From positions 159,714 through 223,713 of the forward strand of contig NZ_JADGEW010000001.1 in the NCBI RefSeq assembly GCF_016744155.1: a stretch of DNA of 64,000 nucleotides. Reading direction: 5' to 3'. Positions 25,642 through 33,752 of this stretch are shown in pieces (position 1 is the first letter of the stretch; each line of letters opens with the position of its first letter). The notes beneath the pieces were generated by a model, which saw only the letters and a program-made list of their open reading frames with translations, was not told the DNA's origin and did not search any database. The position numbers and the translations under genes were made by a program. This DNA is from Amphritea sp. GTDB lineage: Bacteria > Pseudomonadota > Gammaproteobacteria > Pseudomonadales > Balneatricaceae.

Positions 25642-27581
25642 GACTTACTTCTCCGGAATTCTGGTAACTGAATACAAAATGACGCGCCGCTTCCCGATCC
25701 ATCATCTACGGTTAGCTTGCCGCCAAAACTTTTTATTATGTTGTAGGAAATAGATAAACCCAGTCCCAGACTTTGCCCACGGCGCTTAGTCGTGAAAAAT
25801 GGTTCAAAGATCTGTTCGCGTAATTCTTTGCTAATTCCGGGGCCGTTGTCACGGACATGGACCTCAAACCAGTCCTGCTGATGCAGGCAGTCAATCGTTA
25901 TCAGCTTTTCTGGCTGATCATTAATGGCATCCAGAGCATTGGTGATCAGGTTAAGGACAACCTGTTCAAGTTGCACGGCATCGGCATTAACCAGATTACG
26001 GTCATGATCAAAACTAACGTTTATCGATGTGAGTTTTCTTACCTCATCACCTTCAAGCATTGATAAGACGTTATCCACCACCAGTCGCAGATCGACCATC
26101 ACCAGATTGTCCTGTTGCTTGCGGGCTAATGACTTAAGGCGCGTAATTATGGTGGTTGCGCGTTTAGTTAGGTTGGAAATCTGATTAAGATTTTTCTCAG
26201 TCTCTTCCAATCGGCCAGACTTTATCAGCCGCAAACCGTTATGCGAGTAATGGCCAATTGCAGACAATGGCTGATTAATTTCGTGGGCTATACCTGCCGA
26301 TAGCTGGCCCAGTGCCGCGAGCTTACCGGCCTGTACCAGATCTTCCTGTAGAGTGGTTAGCTGATCGCGGAAACTGACTAATGAGCGCGCCATAGTACCA
26401 ATCTCATCGCTACCCTTAACCTGAACTTGTTCATCCAGATTGCCATTGGCAATCGAGCGCATACTGGCGTCCAGACTAGTAATTCTTCCGACCATATTTC
26501 GGCCTACATACAGCCACACAATCAGGATAGAGAATAATAAACTAGCGGCGACCATTAACAGCATCCAAATACGGCCTTTCTTGATTGTTTCCCGGGCACT
26601 TTGTGCTGAGACTTGAGCGGCGGCTTCTGTTTTATCTGTCTGCACAGCAACTTGTTGATTTAAATTGCCCAGCTCTTCTCTGATACGACTAAGCAGCAAC
26701 TCACCGGATTGTAGAATGGCCCGTTCTTTACTACGGATGGTAAACATATTGTCTTCCCCCCGGGTAAGAAAAACGATATTTACGATGGTTTGCTTCAATG
26801 CCTGAATGCCCTGTAGATTTCCTACGGCATCAATATCTTGTTTAATCCGTAAGATAATCTCATCGGAGTGCGCCTGGGTTGCGATCAGAGAGTTTAGATC
26901 AGGCAGGTGCTGGGCCCGATCTACTAAGTTAATCAACAGATTTGCATCAGCTTTGATACGGAACAATCCCTGTAAATCAGCATTGATCTTGCTGACGGCA
27001 TCTCTACCGAAGTTGTTCATAGAGATCCAAGAATCAGGAGAGTCCTGATTGAAGAGGCTAAACAGATACTGCTGCTCGTTTTCTATGAGCCTGTTGATAT
27101 CACTTAAAAAACTTGAGGCGACCCAGCGGAGACGTTGGTTTTCAGAGCTCTTTTTCTGCTGTATTTCGAGTTTTTGGAATACGTTTCTATCAAGTTCGGA
27201 TAGCGTGCTATTTAATGTTTCAATCTGTTCAGACAGGTTTTTTTGCGCCTGATTGTCCTGTGTGACAGCAGAAATTTGCGGCAGTAAATCAGCCATGCCG
27301 GTTATATTGAGATTTAAATCCTCACGGATTTTCTGACGACCCTGTTCATCTTTCACCGCGAGTAAAGTGGGGGCCATCAGGGTTATTTTGGTACCACGCT
27401 CTTTCAGATCAGCCATCAGGCTAAGGGTATGTATACTCCCCTCAACCACTTGATTTAACTCATCCCCGAGGCGGTTATACGACATCCAGCTAATAATGCT
27501 TGTGAGTATAGTTAACGCACTTAATGCGGCAAATGCTAAGAAAAAGCGGCCGCGAATTCCTAACCGATACTTACTTTTCAT
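25638..27581 (-). CDS. dctB: Sensor histidine kinase DctB-like
   Basis: A 647-residue membrane kinase. It has a transmembrane helix near residue 15, a long periplasmic helical region (about 35-340), a second helix near 345-365, HAMP, a coiled coil, the phospho-acceptor box HEINQPLSAIGHY and an ATPase domain with DNGPGI and GLGLSI. The periplasmic part looks all-helical rather than the PAS-type sensor of rhizobial DctB. It is co-transcribed with dctD. Confidence 0.93.
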   Translation of the reverse strand: MKSKYRLGIRGRFFLAFAALSALTILTSIISWMSYNRLGDELNQVVEGSIHTLSLMADLKERGTKITLMAPTLLAVKDEQGRQKIREDLNLNITGMADLLPQISAVTQDNQAQKNLSEQIETLNSTLSELDRNVFQKLEIQQKKSSENQRLRWVASSFLSDINRLIENEQQYLFSLFNQDSPDSWISMNNFGRDAVSKINADLQGLFRIKADANLLINLVDRAQHLPDLNSLIATQAHSDEIILRIKQDIDAVGNLQGIQALKQTIVNIVFLTRGEDNMFTIRSKERAILQSGELLLSRIREELGNLNQQVAVQTDKTEAAAQVSAQSARETIKKGRIWMLLMVAASLLFSILIVWLYVGRNMVGRITSLDASMRSIANGNLDEQVQVKGSDEIGTMARSLVSFRDQLTTLQEDLVQAGKLAALGQLSAGIAHEINQPLSAIGHYSHNGLRLIKSGRLEETEKNLNQISNLTKRATTIITRLKSLARKQQDNLVMVDLRLVVDNVLSMLEGDEVRKLTSINVSFDHDRNLVNADAVQLEQVVLNLITNALDAINDQPEKLITIDCLHQQDWFEVHVRDNGPGISKELREQIFEPFFTTKRRGQSLGLGLSISYNIIKSFGGKLTVDDGSGSGASFCIQLPEFRRSKS

Positions 27582-27758
27582 ATGAAGGATGCCTTGATTA
27601 ATCTATGTTGCATCATAGCCATAACAGAGATTAATTAGAAATTATGCTTCTGCTAAGCAGACATTATCATCCGCTGTGAACGGGTTGTAGGCAATCGCTA
27701 TAATTAAGGCTACCCTTAAAATCCTATTAAGACATTATCCTGGCAGTGGAATAAGCTG

Positions 27759-28826
27759 ATGCTTATGAAAACAATAAAAAACTACTCAGTCTCACTCCTT
27801 TTTTGTCTGGCGGTAGCAGGCTTTAGCGGTGTTTTAGCGGCGAGCGATACTATCATCATCAAGGCTGTAGGTACCTGGGGGTATTTCACCAATTACCAAA
27901 AACACGAGGGGCCCTTCTGGAATCAGCGTATTGCTGATGTAACCGAGGGACAGATTATCGGTGAAATTAAGCCGCACACTGAACTTGGCTTACAGGGTTA
28001 TGAAATCATGCGCCTGGTAAAAAATGGTGTGTTTGATTTTGCCTTTGGTCTGCCGGGGTATGTAGTACCAGAAAGTGAAATATTTGAAGGGGCAGATCTG
28101 TCTTCACTGGTACAAAACATTGATGTGCAGAAACAGGTGGCGAATGCTTATTTTCCGACACTCGAACGCGCCTTTGCGGAAAAATATAATGCAAAACTAA
28201 TGATGCTATATCCCTTCCCAAGTCAGATGCTTTGGTGTGACCAGAAGATAAGTAATATTGAAGACCTGAAAGGGAAGCGGATAAGAGTCTTTTTGACGAC
28301 GTTGGGGGATTTTGTTGAAGGTATTGGAGCTATTCCAGTAAGTGTCCCTTTTAATGATGTGCCTGATGCTCTCAGAAAAGGCATCGTTGATTGCGTCATT
28401 ACCGGCACGATGTCAGCTTATACCGGAGAGCTGTATAAGGTGGCTTCCTATGGGTTCACTTTACGGGTGGGCTGGGGGCTTGCCTTCGGCGCAATGAATA
28501 TGAATAAGTGGAATTTGCTAAGCGATAAACAAAAGACGCTTTTACAAAATGAAATCTCAGTTTTAACTGAAAAAATGTGGCAGGAAACCGCGACGGAAGA
28601 TGCCATTGCACTGGCCTGTCTGTCAGATGGCCCTTGTTCTATTGGTGAGACAGGCAAGATGAAGCTGGTAGAGCCTTCCGATGCCGACCTTATTGTCCGT
28701 AACCAAATTGCTACGGAGGTAATCTTACCGCGTTGGGCGGAGCGCTGCGGGCCGGAATGTGCAGCTAACTGGAATCGTACGGTAGGAAAAGTCCTTGATT
28801 TGAGGGCAGAGGCGAAAGCCAGGTAA
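27759..28826 (+). CDS. Orphan TRAP-type periplasmic binding protein
   Basis: A DctP-superfamily protein of 355 residues with a signal peptide (FCLAVAGFSGVLAA). The family region IEDLKGKRIRVF holds the ligand-binding arginine, and ALRKGIVDCVITGTMSAY is also typical. The C-terminal half has several cysteines (CLSDGPC, RCGPEC). No permease genes are next to it. It is divergent from the kinase gene dctB, so it might present ligand to the sensor; that is inference. ATG 27765 is an alternative start. Confidence 0.82.
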   Translation: MLMKTIKNYSVSLLFCLAVAGFSGVLAASDTIIIKAVGTWGYFTNYQKHEGPFWNQRIADVTEGQIIGEIKPHTELGLQGYEIMRLVKNGVFDFAFGLPGYVVPESEIFEGADLSSLVQNIDVQKQVANAYFPTLERAFAEKYNAKLMMLYPFPSQMLWCDQKISNIEDLKGKRIRVFLTTLGDFVEGIGAIPVSVPFNDVPDALRKGIVDCVITGTMSAYTGELYKVASYGFTLRVGWGLAFGAMNMNKWNLLSDKQKTLLQNEISVLTEKMWQETATEDAIALACLSDGPCSIGETGKMKLVEPSDADLIVRNQIATEVILPRWAERCGPECAANWNRTVGKVLDLRAEAKAR

Positions 28827-29073
28827 TCCAGAGTTATCGGGGTTTCCGTTAATACTCTGCTGTTATCAATTTTCTGTTTGAGCGATGATGCCTCCTAATA
28901 TGCTGGAGATCGAAGCGTACAGTCGGAAGATGTGCGTATTGGCCCTGATGGCCGTTCGGCGGGGAAGTCGTATAGACTTTTGCTCTGGCCTCGTTTATCT
29001 CTGTAATCTGTAGTTTCCCCTACTGACTTTGCTACACTGCATTAGACGCCTTACAGATCGAGTAGCGCATATA

Positions 29074-30912
29074 ATGATGCCCGCTGACATAGTATTGAAT
29101 GCTCATGCCGTTGCCGTTTTATTACTGACAGCTTTGGCTCTGTTTCTTTTTACCCGGGACTGGCTACCGCTGGAAACATCCAGTTTATTTGTCTTAGCCG
29201 CTCTGGCTACCGGTTTCCAACTCTTCCCCTATACTGCTGATGGCGAAACCATTCATGCCGTAGATTTCTTTTCCGGTTTTGGACATGAAGCCTTAATCGC
29301 GGTTACTGCGTTGATGATAATAGGGCACGCGCTGGCCCGAACCGGCGCCCTTGAACCTGTTGGCAGGGCTTTGACTCGCCTATGGGAGGTTTCACCAAAA
29401 CTTTCCTTTTTACTAACCTTGATAGTCGGTGCTGTATTGAGTGCGTTTGTTAATAACGTGCCTATTGTTATTTTACTGTTGCCTATTCTTACCAGTGTTT
29501 CGTTGCGCACCAAAACATCGGCATCACGAATTCTGATGCCCATGGGCTTTGCCACTCTGATAGGGGGCATGGGCACCACCATCGGCACGTCTACCAATTT
29601 GCTGGTGGTCTCGGTGGCTGTCAGCATGGGGATGGACCCCTTTTCCATGTTTGAGTTTATGATGCCCGTAGCAATCAGCAGCATGTTGGCAATCATGTAC
29701 TTATGGCTGGTGGCGCCAATAATGCTACCCGATAGAGAGTCGGAACTTGGGGATGCGTCGCCACGGGTTTTTTCCGCCGCGTTACATATTAATCAAGATG
29801 GTTTTTCTGAGGGTAAAACACTAGAAGAGATCATCGAGCAGACAGATAAGTTGGTCAATATCAAATTTGTCAAACGGGCTGGTAGCGATACGCTGACCGT
29901 ACCCTCTCGGCAAATGACCCTGAATCAGGGAGATCAACTGCTGGTGAGTGATAGTCCGGAAAACCTAAAAACCTATGAAAAGCTGTTGGATGCCGATTTA
30001 TACAGTAGTGATATAAAAATAGATGAAGACCATCCTTTGCAGGCAGAAGATCAACAATTGGCGGAACTCATCATTGCCCAGGGCTCGCCACTATTAAACA
30101 CGTCCGTTTCAAAAACACGCTTTGCTGATAGATACCAACTGGTGATCCTGGCCTTGCATCGCTCCGGCCCGCAGAGCCGCCAAGCCGTGGCGGATATAGA
30201 CAATGCGCAGTTGCAGGTAGGCGACGTATTGCTGGTACAAGGTGCGAGTGAAACAATCGCAGACCTTAAGCAGCAAGGTAAGATACTGGTGCTCGATGCC
30301 ACGTCTCACATTCCCCATTCCCAGAAAGCGCCGCTGGCATTAATGATTATGATCGCGGTGGTTGGTATAGCGGCGCTGGGTATTTTGCCCATCGCCATTA
30401 GTGCCGTCTGTGGCGTGTTGTTATTGGCACTGACAAACTGCCTGGGCTGGAAAGATATGGCCGAGGCCGTCAATACTCAGATTATACTGATTGTTGCGGC
30501 ATCATTAGCGTTGGGGTTTGCCATGCTTGAAACTGGCGCCGCCGATGCGATGGCGGCCGGTTTTGTCTATCTGACGGCGGATATGTCGGTGACGATGCAG
30601 TTAAGCGGGTTGATGTTACTGATGGCAGTGATGACCAATATAGTCTCAAACAATGCTGCAGCCGTGATTGGCACACCCATAGCGATCGGGATAGCCAATC
30701 AATTAGGCATGCCACTAGAGCCTTTTGTGCTGGCCGTGTTGTTTGGTGCCAATATGAGCTATGCCACGCCAATGGCTTATAAGACCAATCTGCTGGTAAT
30801 GACCGTAGGGGGCTACACCTTTAATGACTTTTTAAAAGTCGGTATCCCGCTAACAATTATAATGTGGTTATCTCTGAGTTTTTTGATACCGGTATTTTAT
30901 CCGGTTGGGTGA
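29074..30912 (+). CDS. SLC13-family anion permease with RCK_C domains
   Basis: A permease of about 612 residues. An N-terminal block of helices contains the motifs FVNNVPIVILLLP and GTTIGTSTNLLV; then two cytosolic TrkA-C (RCK_C) domains (about 225-310 and 325-405) and a C-terminal helix block with SNNAAAVIGTP. Members transport sulfate or dicarboxylates with sodium, often called SAC1/YfbS type. The start at 29074 (MMPADIV) is chosen because the upstream frame adds a non-membrane leader. Confidence 0.88.
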   Translation: MMPADIVLNAHAVAVLLLTALALFLFTRDWLPLETSSLFVLAALATGFQLFPYTADGETIHAVDFFSGFGHEALIAVTALMIIGHALARTGALEPVGRALTRLWEVSPKLSFLLTLIVGAVLSAFVNNVPIVILLLPILTSVSLRTKTSASRILMPMGFATLIGGMGTTIGTSTNLLVVSVAVSMGMDPFSMFEFMMPVAISSMLAIMYLWLVAPIMLPDRESELGDASPRVFSAALHINQDGFSEGKTLEEIIEQTDKLVNIKFVKRAGSDTLTVPSRQMTLNQGDQLLVSDSPENLKTYEKLLDADLYSSDIKIDEDHPLQAEDQQLAELIIAQGSPLLNTSVSKTRFADRYQLVILALHRSGPQSRQAVADIDNAQLQVGDVLLVQGASETIADLKQQGKILVLDATSHIPHSQKAPLALMIMIAVVGIAALGILPIAISAVCGVLLLALTNCLGWKDMAEAVNTQIILIVAASLALGFAMLETGAADAMAAGFVYLTADMSVTMQLSGLMLLMAVMTNIVSNNAAAVIGTPIAIGIANQLGMPLEPFVLAVLFGANMSYATPMAYKTNLLVMTVGGYTFNDFLKVGIPLTIIMWLSLSFLIPVFYPVG

Positions 30913-31297
30913 TGTAGATGTATTCGACATAGCAGCCCTTAGTCGATGGCCCGAAACGATAGGATTCGAGAGTGCTTAGATGTAGATGCTTCGCGTTTGC
31001 CTCACAGGCAGATCCGCTGGGCTAGATTTCAGTAGTTTCTAACCCCAATCTTTTACGCTGAATAGTGTCCACTATTAGCTAGTCAATCTCAGTTTGTTTT
31101 CTTCGTCACAGATTACCGCTTTCAAGTAAAACGAGATTGGCGCTATCTGGTGCCAATATTCAACAAACTAAACTTAAAAATTGGATCCTAATTATTTGTA
31201 GATATTGGGGCTATAAAAGATCCATTATTAGATTTAGTCTTCAGTGTATGAACTCGAACGCTCATTGCCATGCGCAGGTTATGAAAGGGGAAATATT
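30913..31297. other. Intergenic region with one palindrome
   Basis: 385 bp without a supportable gene. The only clear structure is AATAGTG-TC-CACTATT at 31061-31076, with perfect 7-bp arms, about 220 bp upstream of the GNAT gene. No clear terminator follows the SLC13 gene. Confidence 0.5.
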
Positions 31298-32050
31298 ATG
31301 ACGACTGAAACATTGCAAGAGAATGTCTATTTGCGGCCATTGAGTGGCGCCGAAGTTACCACGCCCCCTCCAGCACTTGCCCCTGCACGTATTAAGCTTG
31401 AAGGGGAATACGTAGTGCTTGAGCCGATGCGCTCCGATCAGCATGCCGAAGCGCTGTATCAGGCTAGTCATGATTCAGAACAGGGTTTGAAAATATGGGA
31501 CTATCTGGCCTACGGGCCCTGGCCAGATTTGAGCAGTTATACCGCTGCGATAAAGCAGCAGAGCGCCGATCCGAACCAAATATTCTTTGCCCTGCGCTGT
31601 AAAGCGAGTAACGAGGTTTGCGGTCAGGCCAGCTTTCTGGACATCAACCCAATTAACGGGGTGATTGAGATCGGTCATATCTGGTTTGGACCACAACTGC
31701 AAAAGACGCAGGCGGCCACTGAAGCGCTTTATTTAATGATCCGATACGCCATGGATGATCTCGGTTATCGTCGAATGCAGTGGCGTTGCAATTCACTGAA
31801 TGAGAACTCCCGCTCCGCCGCCGGCAGACTAGGCTTTAGATTCGAAGGGATCTTCTACAATCACATGATCTTTAAAGGTAAAAACAGAGATACCGCCTGG
31901 TACTCAATTCTGGATAACGAGTGGCCAGTAGTGCGGGAACTGATCGAAAGTTGGTTGGCTAAGGATAACTTTGATGTAGAAGGGCGAGTCATCAATTCAT
32001 TGTCACAGATGATCCAACATCGTGGGGCGGATGCCTGGAGCCGAACCTGA
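31298..32050 (+). CDS. GNAT acetyltransferase, RimJ/RimL type
   Basis: An N-acetyltransferase of 250 residues acting on the alpha-amine of a protein or a small molecule with acetyl-CoA. Seen are RIKLEGEYVVLEPM, the FALRCKASNEVCGQASFLDI strand pair, GHIWFGPQLQKTQAATEAL (acetyl-CoA loop) and RMQWRCNSLNENSRSAAGRLGF split over the core. The ATG at 31298 has an AGGGGA ribosome binding site; a longer frame has none. Substrate unknown. Confidence 0.88.
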   Translation: MTTETLQENVYLRPLSGAEVTTPPPALAPARIKLEGEYVVLEPMRSDQHAEALYQASHDSEQGLKIWDYLAYGPWPDLSSYTAAIKQQSADPNQIFFALRCKASNEVCGQASFLDINPINGVIEIGHIWFGPQLQKTQAATEALYLMIRYAMDDLGYRRMQWRCNSLNENSRSAAGRLGFRFEGIFYNHMIFKGKNRDTAWYSILDNEWPVVRELIESWLAKDNFDVEGRVINSLSQMIQHRGADAWSRT

Positions 32051-32174
32051 TTCTTTAAAGTGTGCAGTGAAGGGCGTTTAGAAATATTCATAAAAATACT
32101 CTGAATCGGCCTGTTTTCTGGATTGTGAATAACAAAACGCAGCGTAAAGACCTGCCCTGTGTAAGGAGATGAAA

Positions 32175-32624
32175 ATGACGATTACTGTGTCTGCTTTGAG
32201 CTTAGGTGACCGTGGGCAGTGGGAAAAACTCTATCGAGGATATGCCGATTTTTACCAGATGCCGATGGAGCAACAAACTCTTGATCAGGTATGGCAGTGG
32301 ATCTTTGATTCGCAAAACCGATTCTTTGCATTGATGGCCAAAAATGAGCATGGCGATGGAATAGGGCTGATGCATTATCGGGAGATGCCATCACCGCTTC
32401 GAGGGGCTGCCGTTGGCTTTTTAGATGACCTTTATATCGACCCTGATTGCCGTGGCGAAGGGGTAGTTGATCAGTTGTTCGAGTGTCTGAAAGAAGAAGC
32501 GCAATCGAACAATTGGCCGTTTGTTCGTTGGATAACGGCGGAGAACAATTACCGGGGACGGGCCGCCTATGATCGCCTGTCAGATAAAACACAGTGGCTA
32601 ACCTATCAAATGAACGCTAACTGA
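32175..32624 (+). CDS. GNAT family N-acetyltransferase
   Basis: A single GNAT domain of 149 residues. The core FLDDLYIDPDCRGEGVVDQL supplies the acetyl-CoA-binding R/Q-x-x-G-x-A-like loop (here RGEGVV), and the C-terminal ENNYRGRAAYDRL is typical. The ATG at 32175 lies 6 nt after AAGGAG; the ATG at 32169 abuts that site and is less likely. Acceptor unknown. Confidence 0.85.
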   Translation: MTITVSALSLGDRGQWEKLYRGYADFYQMPMEQQTLDQVWQWIFDSQNRFFALMAKNEHGDGIGLMHYREMPSPLRGAAVGFLDDLYIDPDCRGEGVVDQLFECLKEEAQSNNWPFVRWITAENNYRGRAAYDRLSDKTQWLTYQMNAN

Positions 32625-32774
32625 GAGGTTAGGATTTCTAAGTCGACTCTAACCCTGGTTTCTTCGATATGAATTCAGGGGCTTTTAATTACGGACGCAT
32701 CAAGTTGAGCTGTTGTCAGGCTTTTTAATGATCTCTCCGTTTCTAGTGTCGGGGTAAACAGAGTTAGAAAACAG

Positions 32775-32805
32775 AAAAAGGAGAAGAGGCTTCTAGCCTC
32801 TTCTC
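32775..32805 (-). terminator. Terminator after the VOC gene
   Basis: A perfect 10-bp stem GAGAAGAGGC/GCCTCTTCTC with a 5-nt loop is followed on the minus strand by CTTTTT. Nearly the same stem recurs at 36902-36924. Confidence 0.8.
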
Positions 32806-32845
32806 TGAGCTTATTCTGCGATCGGGCTATTCATTAGCCTAGATT

Positions 32846-33226
32846 TCAACCCATCCTCTTAAGCGCGCATATCTTGTTACCGGAGGGATCAAGCAGATAT
32901 GCGAGGTAGAGACCTCCATTTGGATTTTTACGTACGCCTGGAGCATCCTCACATGTGGAGCCTCCATTAGCGATCCCTGCCGCATGCCAGGCATCAGCTG
33001 CTGCAGTCGTTTCGGCTGTAAAACCGATAGTACTGCCATTACCGCGGCTAGCGGACTCACCATCAATAGGTTTGGTGATTGCAAAGACGCCGCTTTCGCT
33101 GCGATAGTAACAACGGTCTTCAGTGCTCATCACGCCAGGCTCGTAGCCCAAAGCGCCTAAAACCGCATCGTAAAAAGTCTTTGACGCTTGAATATCGTCT
33201 GCACCAACCATGATATGACTGAACAT
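32846..33226 (-). CDS. VOC (glyoxalase/bleomycin-resistance) family protein
   Basis: A 126-residue vicinal-oxygen-chelate protein. It has the N-terminal metal-ligand histidine context FSHIMVGADDIQASKTFYD and the C-terminal LAYLLDPSGNKICAL with paired beta-alpha-beta modules. The ATG at 33226 is chosen from a GAGGG ribosome binding site 8 nt upstream and from family alignment. Function (detoxification or metabolite binding) is not defined. Confidence 0.87.
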   Translation of the reverse strand: MFSHIMVGADDIQASKTFYDAVLGALGYEPGVMSTEDRCYYRSESGVFAITKPIDGESASRGNGSTIGFTAETTAAADAWHAAGIANGGSTCEDAPGVRKNPNGGLYLAYLLDPSGNKICALKRMG

Positions 33227-33642
33227 TCCTAAAACCCTCGATGATAAGTTTAATGTGTCAAAATTAGCTAGACCCAGAGTACCGGTCAATTGAAGTAAGA
33301 GCCACTGCTTAGTCTACTTTGCCGACTACCCTGCGTGTTTCACTTAGAAACGGCGCTGCGACAGGCGAAGCCGGAACCGCTTCAGCTGGCCCGAAGGGTA
33401 GTCGCTTGCAGCTATAAACTCGGGGCTCAGACAGTCTTCGCTTTATTCCGTTTCACCGTTTCATTGCTCAGCTGCGCAGAAGGGACGTTAGGCCGTGCCA
33501 ATAGATATTTCATGTAAATTCATAAATTAAACACTCTGATTCTATTGATTTTTGACCCGCATAAACGCGAATAATTTCGCCGATATATTGTTGAAATCAT
33601 CATTTTCTAGGTGGATTGTTTTTCCTTCTTGATACAAGTCAT

Positions 33643-33658
33643 ATACTACATATGGTGT
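33643..33658. promoter_or_regulatory. NrdR box 1 (predicted)
   Basis: ATACTACATATGGTGT matches 13 of 16 positions of the NrdR consensus as I recall it (aCaCwATATaTwGtGt). It lies 95 bp before the nrdJa start and pairs with a second box 31 bp downstream. Confidence 0.7.
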
Positions 33659-33673
33659 TTTAAATAATATTCA

Positions 33674-33689
33674 CGTCAATATATAGTTA
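33674..33689. promoter_or_regulatory. NrdR box 2 (predicted)
   Basis: CGTCAATATATAGTTA has a perfect core (CAATATATAGT) and 11 of 16 consensus matches. Its centre is exactly 31 bp from box 1, the three-turn spacing typical of NrdR pairs before ribonucleotide reductase genes. Confidence 0.65.
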
Positions 33690-33752
33690 TTTGCATGCAT
33701 CTATTTCTTATTCTTGTCTATGTAGGTGCTTTTTATATCAGAGGAAAAACGC

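Larger units (their letters stand above)
33227..33752. other. Intergenic region upstream of nrdJa
   Basis: 526 bp without a convincing gene. The left part (to about 33500) is GC-richer and holds the inverted repeat GACTACCCT (33324-33332) / AGGGTAGTC (33395-33403). The right part is AT-rich and carries the NrdR-like boxes. A 60-codon frame at 33335 has no ribosome binding site and is not accepted. Confidence 0.6.

Noticed and set aside
27741..27759. Second sigma-54 promoter before the orphan binding protein (TGGCAG...)
   Set aside because: The GG to GC distance is 13, not 12, and it would lie directly on the start codon.
33335..33517. 60-codon frame upstream of nrdJa
   Set aside because: No ribosome binding site, poor composition and overlap with an inverted repeat; not supported as a gene.
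33590..33752. Cobalamin riboswitch before the B12-dependent nrdJa
   Set aside because: The leader is short and AT-rich, with no B12-box-like sequence or multi-stem fold; NrdR-like boxes explain the region better.
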